The position numbers and the translations under genes are program-made. The notes beneath the pieces are model-generated. The model searched no databases and was not told the DNA's origin. It saw nothing but the letters and a program-made list of their open reading frames with translations. A DNA stretch of 64,000 nucleotides. Origin: an uncultured Acidobacteriia bacterium (GTDB lineage Bacteria > Acidobacteriota > Terriglobia > Bryobacterales > Bryobacteraceae). Shown in pieces: positions 42,497-51,034 of this stretch; position 1 is the first letter of the stretch, and each line of letters starts with the position of its first letter. Location of the stretch: positions 16,738-80,737 of the forward strand of contig CAIYVZ010000041.1 in the NCBI GenBank assembly GCA_903929755.1. The letters are read 5' to 3'.

Positions 42497-43593
42497 TAAT
42501 TCGCCGAATTGCCATCTCTCTGCTGCTGACTTTGCTGCCGCTTACCGCCGCAGAACGCTGGGATGTCCAGTATCGTTACCGGCAGCTGGACAGCACGCTC
42601 ACGATCAACGACCTTGCGTTTCCCTCGGCCAAACGTGGCATCGCCTGCGGTTTCATCACGGATCGCAAGGAAAAGGACAAGCCCGTGGTCCTGGTCACCA
42701 GCGACGGCGGGGAGAAGTGGGCCGAAACGCCGGTGAAAGAAGCCGGGATCGCCATGTTCTTCCTGGACGAATCCACCGGCTGGATGGTGACGGAAAAAGG
42801 CATCTGGAAGACGCTGGAAGCTGGCCGCAGCTGGACCAAGTTGACAAGATCACCTTCCGGGATGCTGCGCGTCTGGTTCCTGACTGCCGAACACGGCTAT
42901 GCCGCCGGGCTCCAGAAACGTATTTTTGAAACCATCGACGGCGGTGACACCTGGGCGCCGCTCGAAATCCTGAAAGAGATTGACACCAATCCGCTGTACA
43001 CCACGTTTGGCGAAATCTCCTTCGTCGGACAGTCCGGCGTGATCTCGGGCTGGAATGTACCTCCCCGCCGGGGTGGCCCCGACTGGATGGAACCCGAGAA
43101 CGCCAAACGGCGCCAGGTTCCCCACTATACTGTGCTGCTCCAGACGATCGACGGCGGCAAAAAGTGGATCAAAAGCGAAGCCTCTGTATTCGGTCAGGTA
43201 ACCCGGGTTAGCCTTTCTCCGCAAGGGACCGGCCTGGGGCTGGTTTCATTTAAGGATGCGTTCGACATCCCCAGCGAGGTGATGCGGCTGAACCTTAAGA
43301 CCAGCCAGAGTGTTAGTTCCTTTGCCAAAAAGGACCGGGCGATTACCGATGTGCGGGTTTTCGCCGGCTCCAACCGCGGCCTGATCGCCGGTTTTGAACC
43401 TTCCGGGCCGATTTATAACAGCCCGATACCCGGTCGGCTCAAGGTTCTAACCAGCCCCGACCTGCAAACGTGGACGGAAATGACGGTCGACTACAAGGCA
43501 GTGGCTCATTCCGCGATCATTGCAGGTCCGGATGAGAAAAACCTTTGGATTGCTACAGATACCGGAATGATCTTAAAGCTGATTCAAGACTAG
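42493..43593 (+). CDS. exported YCF48/BNR-repeat protein
   Basis: A 366-residue exported propeller. The signal peptide is MIIRRIAISLLLTLLPLTAAE. Asp-box/BNR repeats of the YCF48 (HCF136) kind follow: VLVTSDGGEKWAETPV, GIWKTLEAGRSWTKL, RIFETIDGGDTWAPL and LLQTIDGGKKWIKS. In plants and cyanobacteria such proteins help assemble photosystem II; in heterotrophs the role is unknown. It is translated from within the GAF gene stop. Its own stop TAG shares a CTAG with the stop of the convergent kinase gene. Confidence 0.75.
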   Translation: MIIRRIAISLLLTLLPLTAAERWDVQYRYRQLDSTLTINDLAFPSAKRGIACGFITDRKEKDKPVVLVTSDGGEKWAETPVKEAGIAMFFLDESTGWMVTEKGIWKTLEAGRSWTKLTRSPSGMLRVWFLTAEHGYAAGLQKRIFETIDGGDTWAPLEILKEIDTNPLYTTFGEISFVGQSGVISGWNVPPRRGGPDWMEPENAKRRQVPHYTVLLQTIDGGKKWIKSEASVFGQVTRVSLSPQGTGLGLVSFKDAFDIPSEVMRLNLKTSQSVSSFAKKDRAITDVRVFAGSNRGLIAGFEPSGPIYNSPIPGRLKVLTSPDLQTWTEMTVDYKAVAHSAIIAGPDEKNLWIATDTGMILKLIQD

Positions 43594-46151
43594 TCTTTCT
43601 GCAATTTAGCAAAGGCAGCCTCAGCGGAGGGACGCTTCTGCGCCGCCAGCGAGAGGCGGTACTGGTTGGCTGCACCGGCCAGATCCCCTGCATCCCGAAG
43701 TCTGTGGCCCAGGTATTCGTGGGCCAGCGCGGCGTCAGCCTTGTAGGTGCCCACATTCGGCTGCGCAGCGCGAAGTTCCGTGAGGATGCCAATTGCCTTG
43801 CGAAGCCGGGAAGTTTCGGTTGGCGGATCTGCCAGAACACCCGCGTAGGTCAGGGCAAAAGCGTAGTCGCCTCTGCCTTTGCGGTCTGCGGGATCGAGTT
43901 GAGTCAATCGCTCATAGAGAGCCAGGCCTTTTTCCACCGATTCAGCCGCCGCCTTCGGGTCACCAAGGTTGGGGAGCCATAAAGCTCCCTGAAGGGTGGC
44001 CAGACGAACCCATATTCGGGCCAGCCCTGACAGGATGAAGACATCATTTGGGTGTTCCTCCCGAAGGATCTCCCGCATCGCCAGACTCTTTCGGAGCTCG
44101 ACTTCAGCTTCACCGAGTTTTCCCATCAGGCTGAAGGCACCGGCGCGGCTGGAATAGTCGCTGGACAGGCCCAGGCGGATATCGTCGTTTTTGGGATCAA
44201 CGAGCAGCGCGCGCAAGTGCGCGTCGATCGCTCGCTGGTTGTGGTCGAGCGCGGTGGGGTCCTTCATGGCCAGGAGAGTGGTGAATAAGTTATGTTCGTA
44301 AATACCCTCTTGGGAGAGCGCGACGGCGTCCCCGGGGAAATCGTGGGTTAAGGTTTTGGCGATCGCGAGAGCCGCCTCGTATTCCATTTCCGCTTCGGGC
44401 AGTTTCCCGGAGGCTTCGAGGACCGCCCCTACCCTCTGGTGAAGGCCGGAGGCCTGCAGCCGATGCCTTAGACCATTTGAGCGGAGCTTCACCAGAACGG
44501 CGGAGGCCTTGCCCCAGGCTTCGATGGCCCCCGCCGTGTTTCCCAGGTTGGCGCGGCCGGGAAAGCCCAAAACGTCTCCCATTTGGGTGTAGCCGGTGAC
44601 GAGCATGGCACCTACCTCGGCGTCACCGGGCGAGGATTCGGCCAGGCCATCCAGGTATTTCAGGGTGGCGATAATGACGTCCCGCCGGGCGTTCATGGCC
44701 CCCGGAAGATGCTCCAGGGTTCCCTGAATTTCAAACAGGGCAACCCTGCCCATCTCCAGTAGATCTTTCAGTCTTTTTTGTGCCTTGGCCCGCTCGCTCT
44801 CCGCTTCCTGGGCGTGGAGGGTGGCGCGTTGGGAGGCTTCTGCGGCGGCATCCCGTTCCCTGTCGGCGATCTGGTGCTCACGCTCGGCGCGCTCGCGTTC
44901 CGCCACAGCGGAGGCCCGCTGCTCAACGGCCACCAGACGGGCCTGTTCGGCCCGGCGAGCAGCCTGGGTGGCTACGGAGGTGGCACCCAGCAGGCTCAGG
45001 ACGGCAACGGCCGCAGCCAGAACCCCGAGCCTGTGGCGACGAACAAACTTTCCGGCTCGATACCGCAGGGTATCTTCGCGAGCGATGACGGGCAGGCCTC
45101 GCTGGTAGCGACGGATGTCCTCACCGAACTGCTCCACGGAGCGGTAGCGGCGCTCAGCCTCTTTGCGGAGCGCCATGAGAACCATGTTGTCCAGGTCGGG
45201 GCTGATACGGCGATCCGGGGCGGTTTCTGACGGGCGGAGGGGTTCCTGTTCGCATACGCTGCGCTCGATTTCCAGAACCGAGGTTGAGTTGACCGTGTAG
45301 GGCGGCGCTCCCGTCAGGAGGCGGTAAAAGATGACGCCCAGGGAGTAGACATCGGTGGCGGTAGTAGCGGGCAGGCCCCGGATCTGTTCGGGGCTGGCGT
45401 AATCGGGAGTCAGAGCGAACAGCGCAGTCTGAGTTTGGTCGCCGGCAGCCTGGTCCAGAAGCCGGGCAATCCCGAAATCGAGGAGCATGGGCTCGCCCGA
45501 CAGATTCACCAGAATGTTGGTCGGCTTGAGGTCCCGATGGACCACGAGACTTCGGTGCGCATAGGAGACGGCGTCACAGACCTTACAGAAGAGTCGGCAG
45601 ATCTGATCGCTGTTGAGATGCCGGGTTTCGCACCAAACGTCAATGGGCGTGCCCTGGACATACTCCATGACGAAGTACGGGATACCCTCTTCGGTAGCAC
45701 CGCCATCGATCAGACGGGCGATATTGGGGTGGTCGAAGTTGGCCAGGATCTGGCGCTCCCGCAGGAAGCGATCGATGGCGGCAGCCTGCGTGCTTTCACT
45801 ACCTAACCCACTTCGAATGAATTTGATAGCGGCCGTTTTCTCAAACTGTGCATCAGCCCGGATGGCAAGAAAAACAGCCCCCATTCCGCCGTGTCCGAGA
45901 GTGGAGGTAATTCGCCACGCACCCACTCGGCGGCCGATCATCGCCTCGCCAAGCACCATACTGACCGCACTGTCCTCAATGATGGGGGCGAAGGGCCGGG
46001 TATTGCTGGTGTCGTAAGCGAGGAGAGACTCCACTTCGCGACGGAGGTCGGGGTCTGCCGGACAGTGCAGGTCAAGATAAGCGGCGCGCCTGGCGGACGG
46101 CAACTCCGCCGCCGCAAGGAAGAGTTCCTCTACCTTATCCCACTGTTCCAC
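43590..46151 (-). CDS. serine/threonine protein kinase (PknB-like) with C-terminal TPR region
   Basis: An 853-residue transmembrane kinase. The kinase domain covers about residues 78-350: glycine loop GHGGMGAVF (86-94), Lys110, HRDLKPTNILV (205-215) and DFGIARLL (225-232). A membrane helix is at about 372-392 (HRLGVLAAAVAVLSLLG). An alpha-helical coiled region (RRAEQARLVAVEQRASAVAE) and many TPR-like helices follow (EAEMEYEAALAIAKTL, EAEVELRKSLAMREIL). The first 75 residues match the short helical leader of acidobacterial kinases. It follows the ECF sigma gene with a 14-bp gap; the two probably form one signalling unit. Confidence 0.9.
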   Translation of the reverse strand: MEQWDKVEELFLAAAELPSARRAAYLDLHCPADPDLRREVESLLAYDTSNTRPFAPIIEDSAVSMVLGEAMIGRRVGAWRITSTLGHGGMGAVFLAIRADAQFEKTAAIKFIRSGLGSESTQAAAIDRFLRERQILANFDHPNIARLIDGGATEEGIPYFVMEYVQGTPIDVWCETRHLNSDQICRLFCKVCDAVSYAHRSLVVHRDLKPTNILVNLSGEPMLLDFGIARLLDQAAGDQTQTALFALTPDYASPEQIRGLPATTATDVYSLGVIFYRLLTGAPPYTVNSTSVLEIERSVCEQEPLRPSETAPDRRISPDLDNMVLMALRKEAERRYRSVEQFGEDIRRYQRGLPVIAREDTLRYRAGKFVRRHRLGVLAAAVAVLSLLGATSVATQAARRAEQARLVAVEQRASAVAERERAEREHQIADRERDAAAEASQRATLHAQEAESERAKAQKRLKDLLEMGRVALFEIQGTLEHLPGAMNARRDVIIATLKYLDGLAESSPGDAEVGAMLVTGYTQMGDVLGFPGRANLGNTAGAIEAWGKASAVLVKLRSNGLRHRLQASGLHQRVGAVLEASGKLPEAEMEYEAALAIAKTLTHDFPGDAVALSQEGIYEHNLFTTLLAMKDPTALDHNQRAIDAHLRALLVDPKNDDIRLGLSSDYSSRAGAFSLMGKLGEAEVELRKSLAMREILREEHPNDVFILSGLARIWVRLATLQGALWLPNLGDPKAAAESVEKGLALYERLTQLDPADRKGRGDYAFALTYAGVLADPPTETSRLRKAIGILTELRAAQPNVGTYKADAALAHEYLGHRLRDAGDLAGAANQYRLSLAAQKRPSAEAAFAKLQKD

Positions 46152-46165
46152 AATAGTTCCTAAAT

Positions 46166-46768
46166 CTAGGTGCGAGTTTTACTATCGGGATTTGCAGCGT
46201 GGAAGTTTAATTCGCGGGCCATTTCGCGGCGGAGCCAGGCTTGCGCCATGCGGAGTTGGCCGCGGACCGAATCGACGGTCATGCCAAGGACCTGGGCTGT
46301 CTCTTCAGCGGTAAAGCCGCCGAAGAAGCGCATCTCAATCAGGCGAGCCTTGGCCGGATCCTTGCGTTCCAGGGATTGGAGAGCTCCGTCGAGAGCCAGA
46401 AGGGCGTCGTCAGGCTGCTGCTCGATTGAAATAGCGGGGTTTAGCTCAATCTGAATCCCGCCATCGCGTTTACCAGCCTTGCGGCGGCGGGCGTGGTCCA
46501 CCAGAATCTGGCGCATGGCCTGGGCCGCGATGCCGAGGAAGTGCGCCCTGTTCTCCATCTCCGCCAGGGTGGATTTAGCCAGGCGCATCCAGGCTTCGTT
46601 GATGAGCGCGGTGGGCTGGAGGGTGTGTTCGTGGTGCTCGCGGCGGAGTTGAGCGCCGGCGATGCGGTGAAGTTCGGCATACACGAGCGGGATCAACTGA
46701 TCGAGCGCCGCCCGATCACCATTGGCATGGCGATGGAGGAGACTCGTGATGTCCTGCTCGGCTAACAT
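46166..46768 (-). CDS. ECF RNA polymerase sigma factor, acidobacterial type
   Basis: A 200-residue ECF-like sigma factor. Region 2 is around residues 25-95 (LVYAELHRIAGAQLRREHHE, then FLGIAAQAMRQILVDHARRR) and region 4 around 130-185 (RLIEMRFFGGFTAEETAQVL, then VDSVRGQLRMAQAWLRREM). The pattern HTLQPTALINEAWMRL is typical of the acidobacterial/planctomycete ECF group. No anti-sigma gene is beside it. The kinase downstream is the usual partner in such genomes, suggesting control by phosphorylation. Six bases separate it from the MetE-like gene upstream. Confidence 0.9.
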   Translation of the reverse strand: MLAEQDITSLLHRHANGDRAALDQLIPLVYAELHRIAGAQLRREHHEHTLQPTALINEAWMRLAKSTLAEMENRAHFLGIAAQAMRQILVDHARRRKAGKRDGGIQIELNPAISIEQQPDDALLALDGALQSLERKDPAKARLIEMRFFGGFTAEETAQVLGMTVDSVRGQLRMAQAWLRREMARELNFHAANPDSKTRT

Positions 46769-46774
46769 AGCGGC

Positions 46775-47896
46775 TTAAGCCCGGTTACCCCAAACTTCAT
46801 CGGCAACTTCGACGATGCGGGCTAGTTTAGCCCACTGCTGGTCTTCGGTAAGAGAGTTACCTTCTTCCGTGCTGGCAAAGCCGCACTGGGGAGCCAGACA
46901 AAGGCGATCCAGGTCAGTGTACTTCGCCGCTTCGTCGAGACGGGCCTTGAGATAGTCCTTCGATTCGAGGTCACCGCTTTTGGAAGTGACAATGCCGACG
47001 GCGACGTGTTTACCTGCGGGGACGAGGCGAAGGGGTTCAAAGTTCCCTGCCCTGTCGGAATCCCACTCCATAAAGTAGCCGTGGACGTTGATCTCGTTGA
47101 ACAGAATCTCGGCAACGGGTTCGTAGCCCCCGGAGGCGATCCAGAGAGACTTAAAGTTTCCACGGCAAGTGTGCATGGTGATGCGCATGTCGGGGGGCGC
47201 TTTCGCGACGGCGGCGTTGATGAGGCGGGCGTAGATGTGGGGCAGTTCGTCCGGATCGTCACCGCGATCACGAACCATCTGGCGCTGTTCCGGGTCACAG
47301 AGGTAGGAGAGATTGGTCTCGTCGAGCTGGAGATAGCGGCAACCAGCGGCTCCGAAAGCCTGGACGGCGTCGGCGTACGCCGCTCCCAAATCGTGGTAGA
47401 ACTCCTCCATAGTGGGGTAGATAGATTCGGGCACGGCTTTGCGACCGCCACGAAAATGAAGGACGCTGGGCGACGGGATGGTGATCTTGGCCGTGGTGGG
47501 GGCCGGGCCAGTGATATTGTCCTGCAGAAAGCTGAAGTGCGGGAGCATGGGGTGGCCAGCAAAGTGGATTTTGCCGGTGACACGCATGGCCTTGGGGCGG
47601 GTCTGGCCGCCTTTGAACTGGATGCCGTGGTCGGAGACGTAAGATTCGACGCCACCGAGGGAGGCAAGGAAGTCGATGTGCCAGAATTCGCGGCGGAACT
47701 CGCCGTCGGTGACGCCATAGAGGCCCACGGCCTGCTGTTTGGCGATCACATCGCGGATAGCGTCGTCTTCAATGGCAGTAAGCGCCTCAGCTGAGATCTG
47801 CCCCAATTCGCGCTGAGCACGGGCCTGGTGGACCGCAGCGGGACGGAGGAGGCTCCCGACATGATCGGCTCGGAACGGGGGCAGGGTTCTGCGCAT
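46775..47896 (-). CDS. MetE C-terminal-like cobalamin-independent methyltransferase (YxjG-type)
   Basis: A 373-residue protein of the UROD/MetE barrel family. The start is LPPFRADHVGSLLRPAAVH, as in YxjG and related enzymes. Zinc ligands fit His and Cys in MHTCRGN, a Glu in FNEINVHGYF and the last Cys in LAPQCGFAS. Such proteins transfer methyl or other groups from small donors to a thiol (homocysteine or coenzyme M-like). It lacks the N-terminal half of full MetE, so it would use a simple donor. It lies 8 bp after argD on the same strand. Confidence 0.85.
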   Translation of the reverse strand: MRRTLPPFRADHVGSLLRPAAVHQARAQRELGQISAEALTAIEDDAIRDVIAKQQAVGLYGVTDGEFRREFWHIDFLASLGGVESYVSDHGIQFKGGQTRPKAMRVTGKIHFAGHPMLPHFSFLQDNITGPAPTTAKITIPSPSVLHFRGGRKAVPESIYPTMEEFYHDLGAAYADAVQAFGAAGCRYLQLDETNLSYLCDPEQRQMVRDRGDDPDELPHIYARLINAAVAKAPPDMRITMHTCRGNFKSLWIASGGYEPVAEILFNEINVHGYFMEWDSDRAGNFEPLRLVPAGKHVAVGIVTSKSGDLESKDYLKARLDEAAKYTDLDRLCLAPQCGFASTEEGNSLTEDQQWAKLARIVEVADEVWGNRA

Positions 47897-47904
47897 GTTT
47901 TTCC

Positions 47905-49128
47905 TTAAGAAGTTTGGAGCAGGGCCTGTTCGAGGATGGCTATCGCTTCATCCACGTGTTCTTCGGTAATAATGTAGGGCGGCAGAAAGCGGAGCACCGT
48001 TTCGTGGGTGCAGTTGAGCAGCAGACCGAGTTCGCGAGCCTTCGTGACGATATCGCCGCCCGGCTTGGTCAGCTCAATACCGATCATGAGGCCGTAGCCG
48101 CGAACTTCCTTAATGAAGGGGAACTTGGGGGCGAGTTTGGTGCGAATTTCGGAGCGGAAGTACTCGCCGACACGGGTGATGGCAGGCAGGAGTTCTTCGA
48201 GGATCTCAAAGAATTCCAAGCCGACACGCGTGGCAAGAGCATTGCCACCAAAAGTGCTGCCGTGCATGCCGGGGCGGATGGCTCTTGCGGCGCGCTCGTT
48301 CGAGGCGAGGATGCCGAGCGGGATACCACAGGCAACGGGCTTGGCGGCGGTCATAATGTCGGGCATGACGGCAGGCTGGGCCAGTTGGTAGGCGAACCAG
48401 GTGCCGGTGCGACCGACGCCGCACTGGATTTCGTCGAAACAGAGGAGAGCGTTGTACTGGTCGGCCAGTTCGCGGGCGCGGCGGCAGTAGGCGTCACTGA
48501 GAGGCACAACGCCGCCCTCACCCTGTATCCATTCGATGCAGATGCCGGCGGTGTTTTCGTTGACGGCGGCTTCGAGCGCGGCGATGTCTTCGGCGGGCAC
48601 GAAGCGGGCGCCGGGCATGAGGGGTTCGAAGTCCTTGCGGTACTTGGGCTGGCCGGTGATGGCAAGCGCGCCAAGGGTACGACCGTGAAAGGAATTTTCG
48701 AGCGCTACGATCTCGTATTTGGTGGGGGAGATGCCATTGCCGTGGGCCTTGATCATCTTCAGAGAGCCTTCGGTGGCTTCGGTCCCGCTGTTGCAGAAGA
48801 AGACGCGGTCGAGACCGCTCACCTGCGCAATGCGCGCGGCGAGCGGTCCCTGGTACACGTTGTAAAACAGGTTTGAAGTGTGGATCAGACGCGCGGCCTG
48901 ATCGGAAATGGCCGCGACAATACGGGGGTGATTTTGCCCCAGCGCGTTGACGCCAATGCCAGCGATGAAATCGAGATATCGCTTGCCTTCGAGATCGAAC
49001 ATATAAGGGCCATCACCACGGTCTAAGACGAGGGGATAACGGCCGTAATTCTGCAGGACGTGCTGCTTCTCGAGGTCAATAACGGATTGGGCTGAGCTTG
49101 CGGCAACAACCCCGGTTGTATCGGACAT
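47905..49128 (-). CDS. argD: acetylornithine/class III aminotransferase
   Basis: A 407-residue PLP enzyme. PLP-site segments are LCFDEIQCGVGRTGTWFAYQ (Asp on the pyridine nitrogen) and TAAKPVACGIPLG (Schiff-base Lys). Others are FIAGIGVNALGQNHPRIVAA and SFHGRTLGALAITGQPKYR. The acetylornithine role fits best; other omega-amino acid aminotransferases remain possible because no other arginine gene is near. Its ATG follows the stop of a small membrane-protein gene directly (TAAATG). Confidence 0.85.
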   Translation of the reverse strand: MSDTTGVVAASSAQSVIDLEKQHVLQNYGRYPLVLDRGDGPYMFDLEGKRYLDFIAGIGVNALGQNHPRIVAAISDQAARLIHTSNLFYNVYQGPLAARIAQVSGLDRVFFCNSGTEATEGSLKMIKAHGNGISPTKYEIVALENSFHGRTLGALAITGQPKYRKDFEPLMPGARFVPAEDIAALEAAVNENTAGICIEWIQGEGGVVPLSDAYCRRARELADQYNALLCFDEIQCGVGRTGTWFAYQLAQPAVMPDIMTAAKPVACGIPLGILASNERAARAIRPGMHGSTFGGNALATRVGLEFFEILEELLPAITRVGEYFRSEIRTKLAPKFPFIKEVRGYGLMIGIELTKPGGDIVTKARELGLLLNCTHETVLRFLPPYIITEEHVDEAIAILEQALLQTS

Positions 49129-49416
49129 TTAATTCGATGATACAGGGGTGGCAGCAACAGGCGCGGACTTCCTGAAGACACCGGCAGTATTGAGGCCGGC
49201 TACCGCAAGAAGTGTGATCGCGCTGATGGCATTCAGGGTGGTGTCCTTTGACATGGATTGCTGCTGTTGACTGGCTTCCCAGGCAGCGGCGGCCGCTCCG
49301 AGGACGAGGTTCAGCTTTTGCTGGCCCGCACCGGAGACCGGAACAGCACTCTCAACGGCAACTACGACGTTGAGAATGGATGGAAGTGTGTTGAATACTG
49401 CAAGAAAGTTCTTCAT
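49129..49416 (-). CDS. small holin-like hydrophobic protein, unknown
   Basis: A 95-residue protein with two hydrophobic stretches: LPSILNVVVAVESAVPV (amphipathic) and LNAISAITLLAVAGLNTAGVF, plus an Ala-rich helix LVLGAAAAAWEASQQQQ. It recalls phage-holin-like chromosomal proteins, but no lysis gene is near. Its stop touches the argD start (TAAATG), which suggests co-translation or a chance arrangement. Its 5' end overlaps the decayed gene by 4 bp. Confidence 0.5.
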   Translation of the reverse strand: MKNFLAVFNTLPSILNVVVAVESAVPVSGAGQQKLNLVLGAAAAAWEASQQQQSMSKDTTLNAISAITLLAVAGLNTAGVFRKSAPVAATPVSSN

Positions 49417-50110
49417 GCCTGGAGGTTAGAGTGCGGGAGTTGCAAGATCCGATTGAAAATCATGCATGTTGTTGATACATATAGTGAAAATAAAATCCCC
49501 CGAACTGTCACTGGGCGTGGGGGGAAGTTCTTTTTCGGGTCCCAGCCGTTTTCTTTATAGGAGCGGGCGGCGGCGAGGGCGAGTTTGCGGTTGAGCTGCG
49601 CGAGGACTTTCGAGGTTGAAAAAACGAACCCATTGACCTCAATGTTTTCCAGACCCATGAGGGAGGTGGGGATAAGGCCGGACTGTTGGGCACCATTGAC
49701 CTGAATGTTTTCCAGACCCCTGAGGGAGGTAGGGATAAGGCCGGACTGTTGGGCACCATTGACCTGAATGTTTTCCAGACCCATGAGGGAGGTGGGGATA
49801 GGGCTACCAACCGTTTCGTTCTTCATAAGGGAGTGGAGGAGGAGGAGTTCGGCCTCTTCCATGGCGGGCGAACTGGCGTTCGGTAGCTCCGACCGGTGCG
49901 AGGTCGTCGAGGAGGTCCTTCTCGAACGCGGTGTTGGCAGTACGGTCAGGCTCGTTCATGACCGTAGAATTGACCGGTGAGGCCATGGCGCAAGGCGTTC
50001 ATTTTGGATTTGGCCTTGCCACCGCCGGTTCAGGGGCCGGTGGACTGCTGTGCGTTGGCGATATTCGCGAAGAGTTGGGAAGCGGAGAGCTTTTCGTTTT
50101 CTGTGGACAC
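49413..50110 (-). pseudogene. decayed gene of an acidobacterial NALRHGL-type family, with 63-bp repeats
   Basis: Reading from a GTG at 50110 (preceded by GGAAAGAGA), the minus strand gives FANIANAQQSTGP, a stop, then KAKSKMNALRHGLTGQFYG and another stop. It continues in a second frame with AFEKDLLDDLAPVGATERQF and in a third with MEEAELLLLHSLMKNETV. This order equals a common acidobacterial family whose proteins read N-A-x-x-S-T-G-P, then N-A-L-R-H-G-L, then L-x-P-V-G-A. The gene thus has one in-frame stop and at least two frameshifts. Its 3' part carries a 63-bp tandem repeat, then LAQLNRKLALAAARSYKENG. The function of the family is not known. Confidence 0.65.
49631..49800. repeat. 63-bp tandem repeat, two full copies and one partial
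   Basis: Copies start at 49631, 49694 and 49757, each opening with CATTGACCT. The first two are 63 bp and the third stops matching at about 49800. The copies differ by only a few bases, such as CCATGAGG against CCCTGAGG. On the minus strand each unit encodes 21 residues around PTSLMGLENIQVNGAQQSG. A 63-bp period keeps the frame. Confidence 0.85.
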
Positions 50111-50390
50111 TGAATTCTCTTTCCGGTGGAGCCGCGGCGTGCCACCTGCTCCAGGAATTAACATGTAGTCGCGCACCTATCCGACCAGGTAGCGTGTAAA
50201 ACACTGAAAACAAATGAAAGATAGTTTCCGGATTCTTGTGATGCACGTTTACCTGCCGGGGTTGACTTACCTGGCGAGATATGGAAAAATTCAGAGCACA
50301 CTTACGCCATGGATTGAGAATCTGACCAGATATTTACGAAGGGTCGGGTGCGAAATTCGGGGACGGTAAAGCCTGGGAGCGAGGATCGGC

Positions 50391-50993
50391 ATGTCCATAT
50401 TGATTCACATTAAGCGAGAGAACGGCGCCGTCAGTTTCGAACCTGTTTCGGTGATTGCAGCCGACCTGGTGGTTTGGGTTAATCAGGACAAGGAAGCGGC
50501 ACACTGGCCGTCACTGTCGCCTAACCAGATTGGAGCGGCGCCATCGGCGAACTCCAGCGACGTCCCGGCGCCAGGCCCAACGGTTGCGGGGGCGAAACCA
50601 CCGTATTCGGTCACCTATAAGTGCCTGCTGCAGGGCCACGAAAACGAAACGGGCACGATTAACGTTTTTAACCCGTTTTCGCCGGCATCCACAGCTAACT
50701 TGCCGAACGCCGCTTTGAATCAGCCGCTGCCCGCGCCGGTTCCGGTGGCGACGGGCGGGCAATCGCCTTACACGATCAACAGCCAACTGTTTCAGGTGGT
50801 AGCGGGCGGGAACATTGTGCAGCAGGGCCAAGGTGTGGGGCCTGGGCTGACTTTAAATGCCACGGCCGACAACACAGGGCTTACGGTCAGCGGGACGCCG
50901 ACCGTGGCCGGAACCTATACCTTTACGTTTGACGCAACCGATGCCATGGGGCTGAATGTGCAGCAGACGCAGTTCACGATGACCGTTGCTTAG
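50391..50993 (+). CDS. cupredoxin-like protein with Ig-like (He_PIG-type) domain
   Basis: A 200-residue protein. Residues 1-95 resemble a cupredoxin: FEPVSVIAADLVVWVNQDKE with His38 in AAHWPS, and YKCLLQGHENETGTINVF with Cys and His near the end as in type 1 copper sites, though the spacing is not canonical. Residues 105-200 match a putative Ig fold (LTLNATADNTGLTVSGTPTV, then AGTYTFTFDATDAMG). There is no signal peptide. It lies 41 bp before the multicopper oxidase gene on the same strand, so an electron-transfer or copper link is likely. Codons are G-rich like its neighbour. Confidence 0.6.
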   Translation: MSILIHIKRENGAVSFEPVSVIAADLVVWVNQDKEAAHWPSLSPNQIGAAPSANSSDVPAPGPTVAGAKPPYSVTYKCLLQGHENETGTINVFNPFSPASTANLPNAALNQPLPAPVPVATGGQSPYTINSQLFQVVAGGNIVQQGQGVGPGLTLNATADNTGLTVSGTPTVAGTYTFTFDATDAMGLNVQQTQFTMTVA

Positions 50994-51034
50994 GCGTTGA
51001 GCCAGATCCCAGACAGGCGAAAAGAGGAATATTT

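Noticed and set aside
49631..49800. Possible CRISPR array
   Set aside because: Units are contiguous 63-bp tandem copies with no unique spacers, and no cas genes are near.
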